The notes: generated by a model from the letters alone, not told the origin. A DNA stretch of 64,000 nucleotides from Enterobacter ludwigii (GCF_001750725.1 NZ_CP017279.1:2418001-2482000); one strand, 5' to 3'; positions 1 through 9,461 are shown, counted from the stretch's first letter. Program-made: numbers and translations.

Positions 1-569
1 GTAAAAAGGTGGTTAACCTCTTTTTCCGTTAATGACGATGTCGGTTCGTCCATGATGACGATTTTCGCATCATAGGAGAACGCTTTGGCAATTTCGATCA
101 TCTGCATTTGGGACACGGATAACGTTCCCACGCGGGCGCGCGGATCGATATCAATATCCAGTTCATCGAAAATCGCTTTGGTGTCGCGATACATTTTATC
201 CTGATCGACAAAGACACCTTTGGTCGGATAACGGCCCAGCCACATGTTATCCATAACAGAACGCTGCAGCACCAGGTTTAATTCCTGGTGAACCATTGAG
301 ATACCGTTTTCCAGTGCTTCTTTTGCTGAATGGAAATCGATCTCTTTCCCCTGAAAAAGAATGCTGCCAGAATCTTTTTGATAGATCCCAAAAAGACATT
401 TTAATAATGTTGATTTACCTGCGCCGTTCTCCCCCATTAATGCGTGAATAGAGTGAGGACGAACTTTTAAATTAACATTATCGAGTGCCTTAACCCCGGG
501 AAATGACTTGTTGATAGCGCTCATTTCCAACAAGTATTCACCAGATGACTGAGTATTTGTGCTGACCAT
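1..569 (-). CDS. mglA: Galactose/methyl galactoside ABC transporter ATP-binding protein MglA (partial)
   Basis: This is the ATPase of the high-affinity galactose/methyl-galactoside importer, working with MglB and the permease MglC. Only the first 189 or so residues are in the window; the C-terminal part runs off the left edge. The Walker A motif (GENGAGKST), the signature (LSVSQMQ) and Walker B (IVIMDEPT) of the first ATPase domain are visible. The start is the ATG at 569. It lies about 80 bases downstream of mglB on the same strand, the usual mglBAC order. Confidence 0.96.
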   Translation of the reverse strand, partial: MVSTNTQSSGEYLLEMSAINKSFPGVKALDNVNLKVRPHSIHALMGENGAGKSTLLKCLFGIYQKDSGSILFQGKEIDFHSAKEALENGISMVHQELNLVLQRSVMDNMWLGRYPTKGVFVDQDKMYRDTKAIFDELDIDIDPRARVGTLSVSQMQMIEIAKAFSYDAKIVIMDEPTSSLTEKEVNHLF

Positions 570-607
570 AATTATACCTTGTTGGCCTCGCATATCGCGT
601 TATAAAA

Positions 608-627
608 GGGCGCAACAAGTTGCGCCC
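608..627 (-). promoter_or_regulatory. mglB-mglA intercistronic hairpin
   Basis: A perfect inverted repeat, GGGCGCAAC / GTTGCGCCC, has only two bases between its arms, so about four bases would form the loop. There is no U-tract in the direction of transcription. In this position it probably stabilises the mglB 3' end or dampens transcription into mglA, giving more binding protein than ATPase. That function is inferred; the structure is read directly. Confidence 0.7.
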
Positions 628-648
628 AGTGAAGACAATTCAAATAAC

Positions 649-1647
649 TTATTTACCGATAAACTCAGCCAGGTTGGACTGGTCTACGCCGACGTAAGGT
701 ACGCGAACGATTTTGTTTTCAATTTTCCAGGTCGTACCGTCTGCAGCACCTTTGCCATCGGCCAGGTTTTTCGCCAGATCGAAGGTTGCTTTCGCCTGGT
801 TGTTGGCATCGTTCAGCACGGTACCGGCCATTGCACCGGATTTCACCAGGGCCAGAGCTTCTGGCAGTGCATCCACACCGAACACAGGAATGGCTGATTT
901 GTTGTGCGCTTTCAGCGCTTCTACCGCCCCCATAGCCATCGCATCGTTGTTGGCAATTACCACTTCGATTTTGTTAGCGTTCGGGCCGGACAGCCATGCG
1001 TCCATCTTATCTTTCGCCTGAGCGGTATCCCACATCGCGGTATCTAATGCCAGCTGCTGGGTTTTCAGGCCCTTATCATTCAGCTCTTTGATAACGTAAG
1101 TGGTACGGGCTTCAGCATCCGGATGGCCTGGTTCGCCTTTCAGCAGCACGAACTGGATCTGGCCGTCTTTGTTCAGGTCCCAGTTCGGGTTCGCCGCCCA
1201 GTGTTTAGCGATCAGATCGCCCTGAATAATGCCGGACTCTTTGGAGTCAGTACCGACGTAAAACGCTTTGTCATAGCTGTCCAGCGCTTTACGGGAAGGT
1301 TCTTTGTTGAAGAAGACAATCGGCACATTCTGGCCGCGCGCTTTTTCAATGACCGTGCCTGCCGCAGCGGGGTCAACCAGGTTGATGGCCAGTGCCTTCA
1401 CGCCTTTTGCCAGCAGAACGTCGATCTGGTCGTTCTGTTTGGACTGGTCGTTCTGGGAGTCATTCATCAGCAGCTGAACATCTGGCGCTGCTTTAGCATC
1501 TTTCTCGATAGCTTTACGGACAACAGACATGAAGTTGTCGTCGTATTTATAGATGGTCACACCAATACGGGTATCCGCAGCGTGCGCTGCTGCACCAAAA
1601 AGCATGCTTGCCATTACAGCAGACAGGGTCAACACCTTCTTATTCAT
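649..1647 (-). CDS. mglB: Periplasmic galactose/glucose-binding protein MglB
   Basis: Periplasmic binding protein that delivers D-galactose, D-glucose and methyl-galactosides to MglAC and also serves Trg-mediated chemotaxis. The 332 residues begin with a Sec signal peptide (MKK-type start, hydrophobic stretch, cleavage after AAHA near residue 23). The mature part is a type I periplasmic-binding fold starting [16 protein letters not shown] and including the calcium-loop-like DLNKDGQIQ segment. Length matches the E. coli protein. It is the first gene of the operon, downstream of the CRP/GalS-controlled promoter near 1863-1930. Confidence 0.98.
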   Translation of the reverse strand: MNKKVLTLSAVMASMLFGAAAHAADTRIGVTIYKYDDNFMSVVRKAIEKDAKAAPDVQLLMNDSQNDQSKQNDQIDVLLAKGVKALAINLVDPAAAGTVIEKARGQNVPIVFFNKEPSRKALDSYDKAFYVGTDSKESGIIQGDLIAKHWAANPNWDLNKDGQIQFVLLKGEPGHPDAEARTTYVIKELNDKGLKTQQLALDTAMWDTAQAKDKMDAWLSGPNANKIEVVIANNDAMAMGAVEALKAHNKSAIPVFGVDALPEALALVKSGAMAGTVLNDANNQAKATFDLAKNLADGKGAADGTTWKIENKIVRVPYVGVDQSNLAEFIGK

Positions 1648-1869
1648 GGTATCTCCGGTTTTTTTTATGCAGGGTAGTTCTTGTGAATAACGATCGGCAG
1701 GCAGGTGTTAATGAAACGTTACTGACAGCCGAAGTTCACTTATAAAATTTCTATCTTCCGTGTTCGGTAACACTCCAGAAATGCGTTTTATTCGTTGTTT
1801 GCGGCACATTGGCTATGGTGAAAGTGATTAATCACTGTTACATAGCGTTTCAGCCCCTAAAACGCTGAC

Positions 1870-1875
1870 ATCATA
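1870..1875 (-). promoter_or_regulatory. mglB promoter -10 element
   Basis: On the minus strand this reads TATGAT. It is placed so that transcription would start near 1863, which puts the centre of the CRP site at 1897-1912 at about -41.5, the class II position. There is no good -35 box, as expected for a CRP-dependent promoter. The predicted leader before mglB is about 215 bases. Confidence 0.65.
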
Positions 1876-1896
1876 GTCAGCGCCTTGTTAAGATAC

Positions 1897-1912
1897 TGTG
1901 AATTTACTCACA
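1897..1912. promoter_or_regulatory. CRP site of the mgl promoter
   Basis: The sequence is a perfect TGTGA-N6-TCACA, the CRP consensus. It sits two bases from the GalR/GalS operator at 1915-1930 and about 41.5 bases upstream of the inferred mglB start point. Confidence 0.88.
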
Positions 1913-1914
1913 GA

Positions 1915-1930
1915 TTGAAAACGGTTACAT
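1915..1930. promoter_or_regulatory. GalR/GalS operator of the mgl promoter
   Basis: TTGAAAACGGTTACAT matches the gal operator consensus GTGNAANCGNTTNCAC at every fixed position except the two outermost bases, which differ symmetrically. It lies between the end of galS and the CRP site, where the galactose isorepressor GalS would control mglBAC. Confidence 0.85.
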
Positions 1931-1942
1931 CAGCTGATGTAA

Positions 1943-2965
1943 TCAGTTAGTGATCGGAACCACAATTTGCCGGGCAGCGACAGAATGTCGACGCACTAAA
2001 GTCGGCATGAAACAGTGTGTTGCGCCCGGATCCAGCAGCCCTGCCGCCCCCTGTAACGCCAGCTCAGTGGCCAGTTTGGCCATAGAGGCAATGGGGTAAC
2101 GCACGGTGGTCAGCTGCGGGTCGGTGTAACGGGCAATGGGAATATCATCAAAACCAATCAACGATAAATGCTGTGGCACCGCAATGCCGTTATCCTTCAG
2201 CGCAGTCAGCGCCCCGGCCGCCATGTTATCGTTATAGGCAAACACGGCAGACAGCTGCAGATTACGGCCCAGTAACTCCACCATCGCCGCCTCCCCGCCC
2301 TGCATATCCGGCGTTCCGGTTCCAACCCAGCTTTCAGACGGCGTAATACCCTGTTCTTTAAGGGCGTTTTGCCAGCCTTCGCGCCGCAGCTCATCATCTT
2401 CAATATGATGGCTGGAGGCCAGAAAACCGATCCGCTGATGCCCGTTGTTGATGAGCATTTTGGTGGCCATCATCGCCCCACTGACGTTATCCAGCCCGAC
2501 GCAGCGGTGGGCATACCCTGGCACAATACGGTTGATCAGCACCATGCCCGGGATTTGCTCCATAAACCCGGAAATCTCGTCATCGCTTAAAGCTTTTGAG
2601 TGCACAATCAGTGCGTTACAACGCTGGCGGATCAGCACTTCAATCGCATGACGCTCTTTTTCAGCCTCGTGATAGCTGTTGCCAATCAGCACGTATTTCT
2701 GATGCTGCTGAGCGACAACGTCTACCGCTTTAACCAGCGCACCGAAAAAGGCATCAGAGACATCCATCACCACCACGCCAATGGTATCGCTGACCTGCGT
2801 GGCAAGCGCCTGCGCATTGGCATTAGGGCGATAACCCAACTGGGTCACGGCTTTCATTACGGTTTCGCGGGTGTCAGGGCTGACCAGCGCGCTGTTGTTC
2901 AGCACGCGTGAAACGGTAGCCACAGAAACACCCGCCTGACGGGCGACGTCACGAATGGTGATCAT
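1943..2965 (-). CDS. galS: HTH-type transcriptional regulator GalS (mgl isorepressor)
   Basis: LacI/GalR-family repressor that responds to galactose and controls mglBAC and its own gene. The N-terminal LacI helix-turn-helix ([20 protein letters not shown]) is followed by a periplasmic-binding-like effector domain ending about 340 residues on. The ATG at 2965 (MITIRDVAR) was chosen because an AAGG Shine-Dalgarno lies nine bases before it. The in-frame ATG three codons earlier touches the Shine-Dalgarno, and E. coli GalS begins at the same place. It is transcribed toward mglB, with its own operator near 3075. Confidence 0.96.
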   Translation of the reverse strand: MITIRDVARQAGVSVATVSRVLNNSALVSPDTRETVMKAVTQLGYRPNANAQALATQVSDTIGVVVMDVSDAFFGALVKAVDVVAQQHQKYVLIGNSYHEAEKERHAIEVLIRQRCNALIVHSKALSDDEISGFMEQIPGMVLINRIVPGYAHRCVGLDNVSGAMMATKMLINNGHQRIGFLASSHHIEDDELRREGWQNALKEQGITPSESWVGTGTPDMQGGEAAMVELLGRNLQLSAVFAYNDNMAAGALTALKDNGIAVPQHLSLIGFDDIPIARYTDPQLTTVRYPIASMAKLATELALQGAAGLLDPGATHCFMPTLVRRHSVAARQIVVPITN

Positions 2966-3055
2966 ATTCACCATCCTTCAAAGGATTGCAGCAACTCACA
3001 GACACCCCCTGTGTTTAGCAAGGTGGCTATTTTGGCAGCGAGAGAAAGGGGACTA

Positions 3056-3071
3056 CGTGAAGAAGCTCACA
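3056..3071. promoter_or_regulatory. CRP site upstream of galS
   Basis: CGTGA-N6-TCACA matches the CRP consensus at nine of ten core bases. It lies three bases from the operator at 3075-3090, repeating the CRP-operator arrangement of the mgl promoter. A class II start point would be near 3022. Confidence 0.75.
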
Positions 3072-3074
3072 CAG

Positions 3075-3090
3075 ATGAAAACGTTTACAT
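3075..3090. promoter_or_regulatory. GalR/GalS operator upstream of galS
   Basis: ATGAAAACGTTTACAT fits the gal operator consensus in its core (TGNAANCGNTTNCA) with symmetric changes at the outer bases. It is about 110 bases upstream of the galS start and points to autoregulation by GalS. The end of yeiB lies just beyond at 3121. Confidence 0.82.
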
Positions 3091-3120
3091 CCGTTTTGTT
3101 AATGATTGTGATCCAGATCG

Positions 3121-4278
3121 TTATCTGGATGTATTTCTCAATGATACCCCTGAAGCATGTGCAGTTAACTGACGCCACACCCACTCCAGCGGCCCCTGGC
3201 GGAAATAACGTAGCCAGAGAACAGAAAACGCCAGGTTAACCATCCAGACCGGGATAACAAACGCCAGCAGCGAAAGCCGGTCGAATTTCATAAACAGGCC
3301 AAACCGATAGAAAAGCGTGGTGCATATCAGCGTCTGCAGAATGTAATTGCTGAGGGCCATACGGCCTACGCAGGCAATGGCACTGACAATCCATGCGCGA
3401 CACATTTGTGGCCAGAAGCCGTAAATGAGTGCCGCATAGCCAATCGTCTGGAAGGGCGCGCTCAGCTCGCGCGGGACCTGAAGCAGAAACGCACACCAGC
3501 GGTAGTTCCAGTGCAGATGCCACTGCATGATCACGGCCGGCAGATTAATCAGCACGCCGAGAAGAATTAACCCGGCTCCCGTCAGGCGATAGTGGCGAAG
3601 GGAAAACTCCCCTTTCAGCCAGCCGGTACGCATCAGTGATGCCCCCATCAGCATCATCCCTGCCAGCTGCCAGCCATACTGCGCCCCCAGCGCCAGCAGG
3701 TTATCGCCAAGCATATCCGCACGGTTGCTTATCGCTTCCGTGCCTCCTTTCAGCTTCCAGTACTGCTCGTACTGAAGGTTGGCGGCATCGGGGATCCATG
3801 AACGGTTTGCCGCATCACCGGAGATTATCCCCAGCAGTAACAGCACGCCAAGGCCCATGACGTAAAGCATCACGCCCGTGTTAAACAGGCTTTTTACGCT
3901 GTGCGCATCGCGAATGAGCCGCCAGCAAATCAGCCCGACTAAGCCATAGGCGAGAAGAATGTCGCCATCCCAGAAGAACAGCCCGTGAATAAAGCCGAGG
4001 ATCACCAGCAACGTCAGACGCGACTGGATCCAGCGCGTGCCGCGCCTGAGCAGTAGCTGCAGGCCCGCGCCAAACAGCAGGGCAAACAGAGTGAGGAATT
4101 TGACCTGGGCAAAGAGATCGAGGATGGCCCACGTCCAGGCATCGCTGCGGGTGATGTCGCCATACCACGCAGGATTGAGATACGCTGCCTTCGGCAAGCC
4201 GAAGGCGCTGATGTTAAGCAGCAGGATACCGAGAATGGCGACGCCTCGAACAAAATCGAGCGTGACGTTTCGCTCCAT
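3121..4278 (-). CDS. yeiB: YeiB, DUF418 family inner membrane protein
   Basis: Polytopic inner membrane protein of 385 residues. It starts MERNVTLDFVRGVAILGILL, the typical opening of the DUF418/acyltransferase-3-like family, and has roughly nine or ten hydrophobic segments. Length matches E. coli YeiB. Function is not established; transport or membrane-linked acyl transfer has been suggested for the family. It follows folE by 18 bases on the same strand and may be cotranscribed with it. Confidence 0.93.
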   Translation of the reverse strand: MERNVTLDFVRGVAILGILLLNISAFGLPKAAYLNPAWYGDITRSDAWTWAILDLFAQVKFLTLFALLFGAGLQLLLRRGTRWIQSRLTLLVILGFIHGLFFWDGDILLAYGLVGLICWRLIRDAHSVKSLFNTGVMLYVMGLGVLLLLGIISGDAANRSWIPDAANLQYEQYWKLKGGTEAISNRADMLGDNLLALGAQYGWQLAGMMLMGASLMRTGWLKGEFSLRHYRLTGAGLILLGVLINLPAVIMQWHLHWNYRWCAFLLQVPRELSAPFQTIGYAALIYGFWPQMCRAWIVSAIACVGRMALSNYILQTLICTTLFYRFGLFMKFDRLSLLAFVIPVWMVNLAFSVLWLRYFRQGPLEWVWRQLTAHASGVSLRNTSR

Positions 4279-4296
4279 GTAGCCTGCCCTGTCAGA

Positions 4297-4965
4297 TTAG
4301 TTGTGGTGACGCACGGCGCGCAGAAACTCCTGGCGGGTGTTCTGGCTGGATTTAAACAGACCGCCCAGCGACGTCGTGGTGGTCGCACTGGTGGCATCAC
4401 GCACGCCGCGCGCTTTCACACAGTAGTGAACGGCGTCGATAGATACTGCCACGTTATTGGTGCCCAGCAGCGTTTGCAGCGCGGTCAGGATCTGCTGCGT
4501 CAGACGCTCCTGCACCTGTGGACGCTGAGCAAAGAACTGCACGATGCGGTTGATCTTCGACAGACCAATCACCGTATCTTTAGGAATATAAGCCACGGTC
4601 GCTTTACCGTCGATGGTCACGAAGTGGTGTTCGCAGGTACTGGTTAACGTGATATCACGTACCGTTACCATCTCATCCACCTTCATCTTGTTTTCAATGA
4701 CGGTGATTTTCGGGAAATTGGCGTAATCCAGGCCGGAGAAAATTTCGTCAACGTACATTTTTGCGATACGGTGCGGCGTTTCCATCAGACTGTCGTCGCT
4801 CAGATCGAGATTCAGCAGTTGCATGATCTCGGTCATATGCCCAGCAATCAGATGCTTACGGGTTTCATTGTCCAGTTCCTGAACGGGTGGACGCAGTGGC
4901 GTTTCAAGACCACGCGCAACCAGAGCTTCGTGAACCAGGGCTGCTTCTTTACTGAGTGATGGCAT
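4297..4965 (-). CDS. folE: GTP cyclohydrolase 1 (FolE)
   Basis: Converts GTP to 7,8-dihydroneopterin triphosphate plus formate, the first step of folate and queuosine-precursor synthesis. The protein is 222 residues, as in E. coli. It shows the zinc/active-site motifs STCEHHF and [15 protein letters not shown] ([12 protein letters not shown]) and the GLSKINRIV segment. The ATG at 4965 (MPSLSKEAA) was chosen over an upstream in-frame start because GAGAAAAGA precedes it and the family starts there. It is cytoplasmic and acts as a decamer. Confidence 0.97.
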   Translation of the reverse strand: MPSLSKEAALVHEALVARGLETPLRPPVQELDNETRKHLIAGHMTEIMQLLNLDLSDDSLMETPHRIAKMYVDEIFSGLDYANFPKITVIENKMKVDEMVTVRDITLTSTCEHHFVTIDGKATVAYIPKDTVIGLSKINRIVQFFAQRPQVQERLTQQILTALQTLLGTNNVAVSIDAVHYCVKARGVRDATSATTTTSLGGLFKSSQNTRQEFLRAVRHHN

Positions 4966-5067
4966 TCTTTTCTCCTGCAGGTGTGGCGTCTTTTGCCCTC
5001 GTTGTGGCAAAAGTGTGCGCTCATTGTGCGTGAGGCGGCGCACATAATCCAGTATTCACGACGATAA

Positions 5068-6216
5068 TTATTGCAATTGCTGTTGCCTTTCGGCCTGACG
5101 ATCCCAGACCAGTGCGCCGCCGATGAACAGCGCGACGCCCGCCAGCCCCAGCGCAGGCTCCAGTCGGTGCGTGAGCCACGTCGACAACGCCGACGTTACC
5201 GGGCCAATCAACTGACCGACGGCATAACCGGTAGTAAGCAGTCCCGCCATGTAGCGCGTGTGATCTGGTGCCAGTTCGCGCCCATAAAGTAAAGAGAGCT
5301 GAACGGCACACAAGAACCCGCCCCCAACGAGCAAGCCGCCGGTCAGTAACCCGCCAATCCCCGGCAACAGCCAGGCTGCCAGTACGCCGGCCCCCTGCAA
5401 CCACAATACGATAGCCAGCCTGCGGTTTGAGGTTGAGTTGTGGCGTAAAACGATGCTGAGCGCAATGCCCGCCACGGCGGCAATACCAAATATCGGCCAG
5501 ACAAACTGGGCAAACAGACTGCCGGGAAAACGCACGGCCGCCATTTGCGATAAAAAGGTCGCCGGAAGGATATAGCCAAACCCGGCCAGGCTGTAGCTCC
5601 AGACCAGGCGCTTTAAATTCTTCGTCAGGACGAGCGGTTCCGGTGCGCTGCCCGGCCGGTGAAGTTGACCCGCACGCGGCAGATACCGGGCCACCAGCGC
5701 GATAAGCACCAGCGCCAGTACGCCGTAGATTTGCCATGCTGCACCGGCGGAGAGCGCCTTAGCCTGGATATAGACGGCGAGCAGCCCGCTGAGCGCAATA
5801 CCTGCACCTGGCCCGGCAAATACCGCGGCGCTGAGACCCGGTTTCCCCAGTTGTCCCAGCCGCTCGTTGGTCCAGGCGGCAATCAGCACCATCGACCAGC
5901 CGCTCATGCAGCCAATCACAAAGCGCAGCAGGCCATGTACCACGGCGTTATCGGCCGCAGCGGAAAGCAGCGTCAGCGCAACCGCACCAAAAATACCCAA
6001 CCAGAGGCGTGTTTCAACGAAGCGGTGCGCACGCATTGCATCCCATGCTCCCACCAGATAGCCCAGATAGTTCATCGCCGCCACCAGGCCCGCGCTGGTG
6101 AGCGTGAGTTGCCCGGCAGCAATCATTAGCGGCACCTGAGGGGTAAAAGCAAAGCGCCCTATCCCCATCGCTACCACCAGAACCACAAACCCACTGAGCG
6201 CGATACGCAGCGCCAT
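5068..6216 (-). CDS. YbfB/YjiJ-family MFS transporter
   Basis: A 382-residue major facilitator with about twelve hydrophobic segments. The start MALRIALSGFVVLVVAMGIGRFAFTP and the NYLGYLVGA motif are typical of the YbfB/YjiJ family. The substrate is unknown. E. coli K-12 has no gene here between folE and yeiG, so this is an addition or retention particular to this lineage. It shares its upstream region with the divergent yeiG. Base composition looks like its neighbours. Confidence 0.85.
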   Translation of the reverse strand: MALRIALSGFVVLVVAMGIGRFAFTPQVPLMIAAGQLTLTSAGLVAAMNYLGYLVGAWDAMRAHRFVETRLWLGIFGAVALTLLSAAADNAVVHGLLRFVIGCMSGWSMVLIAAWTNERLGQLGKPGLSAAVFAGPGAGIALSGLLAVYIQAKALSAGAAWQIYGVLALVLIALVARYLPRAGQLHRPGSAPEPLVLTKNLKRLVWSYSLAGFGYILPATFLSQMAAVRFPGSLFAQFVWPIFGIAAVAGIALSIVLRHNSTSNRRLAIVLWLQGAGVLAAWLLPGIGGLLTGGLLVGGGFLCAVQLSLLYGRELAPDHTRYMAGLLTTGYAVGQLIGPVTSALSTWLTHRLEPALGLAGVALFIGGALVWDRQAERQQQLQ

Positions 6217-6354
6217 GACCGCTCCAATTGTTAAAGAAAAGTTAATTTATGATGCCGCATCTTACCGTCCTGCGAAAGTGAAAGTTACTCACAGGTAAAT
6301 GAAAACTCTGTATTATGGGCCGAGTGAATAGCAATTCGTATTAAGGAGCCCTGC

Positions 6355-7191
6355 ATGGAACTGCTCGAAGAGCATCGTTGTTTTGAAGGTCGACAGCAGC
6401 GCTGGCGGCACGACTCCAGCGTACTGAACTGTGCCATGACGTTCAGCATTTTTTTGCCGCCAACTGAAACGGGCGTAAAGCCACCCGTGCTGTTCTGGCT
6501 GTCCGGTTTAACCTGTACCGACGAAAACTTCACCACCAAAGCGGGCGCGCAGCGTATTGCGGCTGAACTGGGGATCGCACTGGTCATGCCTGACACCAGC
6601 CCGCGTGGCGATGATGTTGCCGATGATGCCGGGTACGATCTGGGCAAAGGCGCCGGATTCTACCTGAACGCGACAGAGCAGCCCTGGGCACGTCATTACC
6701 GCATGTATGATTACATTCGTGACGAACTGCCTGCGCTGGTTCAGGCCGAATTTGAGGTAAGCGACCGCTGCGCCATTAGCGGACACTCCATGGGTGGACA
6801 CGGCGCGTTGATAATGGCGCTGAAAAATCCGGGAAAATACACCAGCGTGTCGGCATTCGCCCCGATTGTGAACCCCACTCAGGTGCCATGGGGTCAGAAA
6901 GCCTTCACCCATTACCTGGGCAGTGACACGGATAAATGGCAGGCGTGGGACAGCTGTGCGCTGATGCTGGCCAGCAACACGGGGGACGCCATCCCGACGC
7001 TGATCGATCAGGGCGATGCGGATCAGTTCCTCGCCGGTCAGCTACAACCTGCGGTTCTGGCCGAAGCGGCACGCCAGAAGGACTGGCCGCTGACGCTGCG
7101 TATCCAGCCAGGGTATGACCACAGCTATTACTTTATGGCGTCATTTATTGAGGATCATCTCCGCTTCCATGCGGCGCATCTGTTTAAGTAA
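6355..7191 (+). CDS. yeiG: S-formylglutathione hydrolase YeiG
   Basis: Alpha/beta hydrolase of the esterase D family that hydrolyses S-formylglutathione to formate and glutathione in formaldehyde detoxification. It has 278 residues, as in E. coli YeiG. The nucleophile Ser145 lies in GHSMGG, and the acid and base are probably in DQGDADQF and PGYDHSYYF. An AAGGAG Shine-Dalgarno stands about eight bases before the ATG. No frmA-like dehydrogenase gene adjoins it, as in E. coli. Confidence 0.96.
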   Translation: MELLEEHRCFEGRQQRWRHDSSVLNCAMTFSIFLPPTETGVKPPVLFWLSGLTCTDENFTTKAGAQRIAAELGIALVMPDTSPRGDDVADDAGYDLGKGAGFYLNATEQPWARHYRMYDYIRDELPALVQAEFEVSDRCAISGHSMGGHGALIMALKNPGKYTSVSAFAPIVNPTQVPWGQKAFTHYLGSDTDKWQAWDSCALMLASNTGDAIPTLIDQGDADQFLAGQLQPAVLAEAARQKDWPLTLRIQPGYDHSYYFMASFIEDHLRFHAAHLFK

Positions 7192-7204
7192 GTTCCTCCC
7201 TTCT

Positions 7205-7231
7205 TGCCCGGTGGCGCTCCGTCTGCCGGGC
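7205..7231. repeat. REP-like palindrome downstream of yeiG
   Basis: The arms GCCCGG and CCGGGC flank TGGCGCTCCGTCTG, giving a GC-rich hairpin without a U-tract. It belongs to the same family as the elements at 20410 and 47178 and may also end yeiG transcription or protect its message. Confidence 0.55.
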
Positions 7232-7281
7232 CTCAAAACCCTATCCCTTTGAATAAAAGCCAGTTTCACTAACCAACATCA

Positions 7282-7314
7282 AAACACAAATGATTTCGAT
7301 TATCATTTGTGTTT
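7282..7314. promoter_or_regulatory. Fur box of the siderophore receptor gene
   Basis: The core ATGATTTCGATTATCAT resembles the Fur consensus GATAATGATAATCATTATC. It lies inside a perfect 13-bp inverted repeat (AAACACAAATGAT, seven-base spacer, ATCATTTGTGTTT) and overlaps the promoter -35 box. Iron repression of the downstream TonB-dependent receptor follows from the family role of Fur. Confidence 0.85.
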
Positions 7315-7339
7315 ACAATTTCACATTCTTTTGTACAAT
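7312..7339 (+). promoter_or_regulatory. Siderophore receptor promoter
   Basis: TTTACA and TACAAT are separated by 16 bases. The -35 element overlaps the right arm of the Fur box, so bound Fur would block RNA polymerase. The leader to the start codon at 7441 would be about 95 bases. Confidence 0.65.
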
Positions 7340-7440
7340 TCCAGGCTCTTCTCCATCACAAAGAGTTCTTACAAGACAAATACATACAGTTCTCAGGGTT
7401 ACCCGATGGAGTGTTTTTCTTTTTGATATGGAATGTTCAA

Positions 7441-9426
7441 ATGACAATACCACGCGTTACGTTACTGGCTGTTGCCATCAGCGCCGCCATGCTCTCCCCT
7501 CTTGCTCACGCAGCCGACCCGGATACCGTGGTGGTGACCGCCACGGGTTTTGAGCAAAAAATCCAGAATGCCCCGGCCTCTATCTCCGTCATTTCAAAGC
7601 AGCAGATTGAAGACAAGGCTTACCGCGATGTGACCGATGCGCTAAAAGATGTCCCGGGCGTCGTCGTCACGGGCGGCGGAAGCAGCAGCGATATCAGCAT
7701 TCGCGGCATGGCGTCCCAGTACACCTTGTTCCTGGTCAATGGCAAGCGCGTCAGTACGCGCAGCACGCGCCCGAACAGCGATAACTCGGGCATTGAGCAA
7801 GGCTGGCTACCACCGCTGGAGTCTATCGAGCGCATCGAAGTGATCCGCGGACCCATGTCATCGCTCTATGGCTCAGATGCAATGGGCGGCGTAATCAACA
7901 TCATTACCAAAAAAGTCTCGAATACCAAAGCCTGGACCGGATCGTTACACGGCGATGCCACGTTCCAGGAGAACCATGATTCCGGGGATATCTTCCAGAC
8001 CAACGCCTACGCTTCCGGCCCGTTAATTGACGGACTGCTCGGTGCAAAAGTGACAGGCCTGCTCTCACGTCGCGCGGAAGATCAGATCCTGAACGGTTTC
8101 AATGAGCAGAAAATGCGTAACGGCGGGGTCACGCTGAACTTTACCCCAGACGAGCAGAACGATTTTGACCTCGATTTTACCCGCGAACTTCAGGACCGAA
8201 ACAGCACGCCGGGCAAGTCGAAAGCGACTGAAACCTGCCGCGGGACAACCTGCACGCCAAACAGCAAAAGCGAAACCCGCTACGAACATACGACCTATTC
8301 CCTTACCCACAGCGGTTACTACAGCGACTTCAACACCACCAGCTACATCCAGCAGGAAGAGACCAATAACCCGGTTCGCAAAATGCGTTCGTATAACACC
8401 ACTTTCAACAACCAGAACCAGATCTTCCTCGGCGACCATACCCTGACCCTCGGCGGTCAGTATCGCTATGAGAAGCTGCGTGACAACGGTAACCAGCTTG
8501 AGGCGGCGGACGGGCTCAACAAACTGACGCGCTGGAGCTGGGCGCTGTTTGCTGAAGATGAGTGGGCGATGACCGATAGCTTCACGGTGACCGGTGGTCT
8601 GCGTATGGATAAAGACCAGAACTATGGCACCAACTGGACGCCTCGCGGTTATGGGGTGTGGCACCTTGCAGAACAGTGGACGTTAAAAGGGGGCGTTTCT
8701 GCCGGCTACCGTGCACCGGATCTGCGTCAGTCCTCCGCCAACTGGGGTCAGGCAACGGGCGGCGGTCGGCTGGATGGCATGATCGTGGGTAACCCGGACC
8801 TCAAGCCGGAGAAGAGCCTGAGCGAAGAGATCGCCCTGCTCTGGGATAACAATGACAGTCTTAACGCCGGCGTTACGCTGTTCAATACCGACTTCAAAAA
8901 CAAAATCACTGAAGTACGCCGCTGTAACAGCAGTGCCGACTCTGCCTGTACGATTGGCGGCCATGCCTACGATTTTGTCAGCGACCGGGTCAACGTCGAT
9001 AAAGCCAACATGCGCGGTGTGGAATCCACCTTCGGCTGGAAAATCACCCGTGATGTTAACTGGACGGCTAACTACACCTATACCGAATCCGAGCAGAAGA
9101 GCGGTCAGTTCTCTGGTAAGCCGCTGAATAAAATGCCTAAGCATATGTTCAACACCACGCTGGACTGGCAGGCCACGCAGGATGTGGGCTTCTGGAGCCG
9201 CCTGAACTTCCGCGGCAAATCTTCTGAGTATCTCAGCCGAACCTCAATGTCACAGGGCACCCCGTCTTACACGCAGGTTGATGTGGGTCTGCGTTATAAC
9301 GCCAACAAGAACCTGCTGGTAACCGCAGGCGTGTATAACGTGCTGGATAAACAGATTGATTACGAGACTTACGATACCGTACTTGATGGCCGCCGTTACA
9401 CTGTCGGCATGACCTACAGCTTCTGA
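7441..9426 (+). CDS. TonB-dependent catecholate siderophore receptor (cirA position, IrgA/FepA-like)
   Basis: Outer membrane receptor of 661 residues. A signal peptide (cleavage after AHA near residue 24) is followed by the TonB box DTVVVTA, a plug domain (about 30-155, with PGVVVTGG, IRGM and GSDAMGGVINIITKK) and a 22-strand barrel ending in aromatic TYSF. The gene occupies the cirA position between yeiG and lysP. Its plug, with PNSDNSGIEQGWLPPLESIERIEVI-type wording, reads closer to IrgA/FepA than to E. coli CirA as I recall it. Two cysteine pairs lie in probable extracellular loops (ETCRGTTC and RRCNSSADSAC). The start was set at 7441 because longer reading frames run through the promoter and this start opens a signal peptide. 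Ferric catechols are the inferred ligand. Confidence 0.85.
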   Translation: MTIPRVTLLAVAISAAMLSPLAHAADPDTVVVTATGFEQKIQNAPASISVISKQQIEDKAYRDVTDALKDVPGVVVTGGGSSSDISIRGMASQYTLFLVNGKRVSTRSTRPNSDNSGIEQGWLPPLESIERIEVIRGPMSSLYGSDAMGGVINIITKKVSNTKAWTGSLHGDATFQENHDSGDIFQTNAYASGPLIDGLLGAKVTGLLSRRAEDQILNGFNEQKMRNGGVTLNFTPDEQNDFDLDFTRELQDRNSTPGKSKATETCRGTTCTPNSKSETRYEHTTYSLTHSGYYSDFNTTSYIQQEETNNPVRKMRSYNTTFNNQNQIFLGDHTLTLGGQYRYEKLRDNGNQLEAADGLNKLTRWSWALFAEDEWAMTDSFTVTGGLRMDKDQNYGTNWTPRGYGVWHLAEQWTLKGGVSAGYRAPDLRQSSANWGQATGGGRLDGMIVGNPDLKPEKSLSEEIALLWDNNDSLNAGVTLFNTDFKNKITEVRRCNSSADSACTIGGHAYDFVSDRVNVDKANMRGVESTFGWKITRDVNWTANYTYTESEQKSGQFSGKPLNKMPKHMFNTTLDWQATQDVGFWSRLNFRGKSSEYLSRTSMSQGTPSYTQVDVGLRYNANKNLLVTAGVYNVLDKQIDYETYDTVLDGRRYTVGMTYSF

Positions 9427-9434
9427 TCGCCAAT

Positions 9435-9461
9435 AAAAAAGCCCGCTCAACCGAGCGGGCT
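9435..9461. terminator. Bidirectional terminator between the receptor gene and lysP
   Basis: GCCCGCTC-AACC-GAGCGGGC forms a perfect 8-bp stem. The six As to its left act as a U-tract for the lysP transcript (minus strand), so it mainly serves lysP. Read-through from the receptor gene would also meet the stem. Confidence 0.85.

Noticed and set aside
7309..7440. N-terminal extension of the siderophore receptor
   Set aside because: It would run through the Fur-controlled promoter and leader and would hide the signal peptide.
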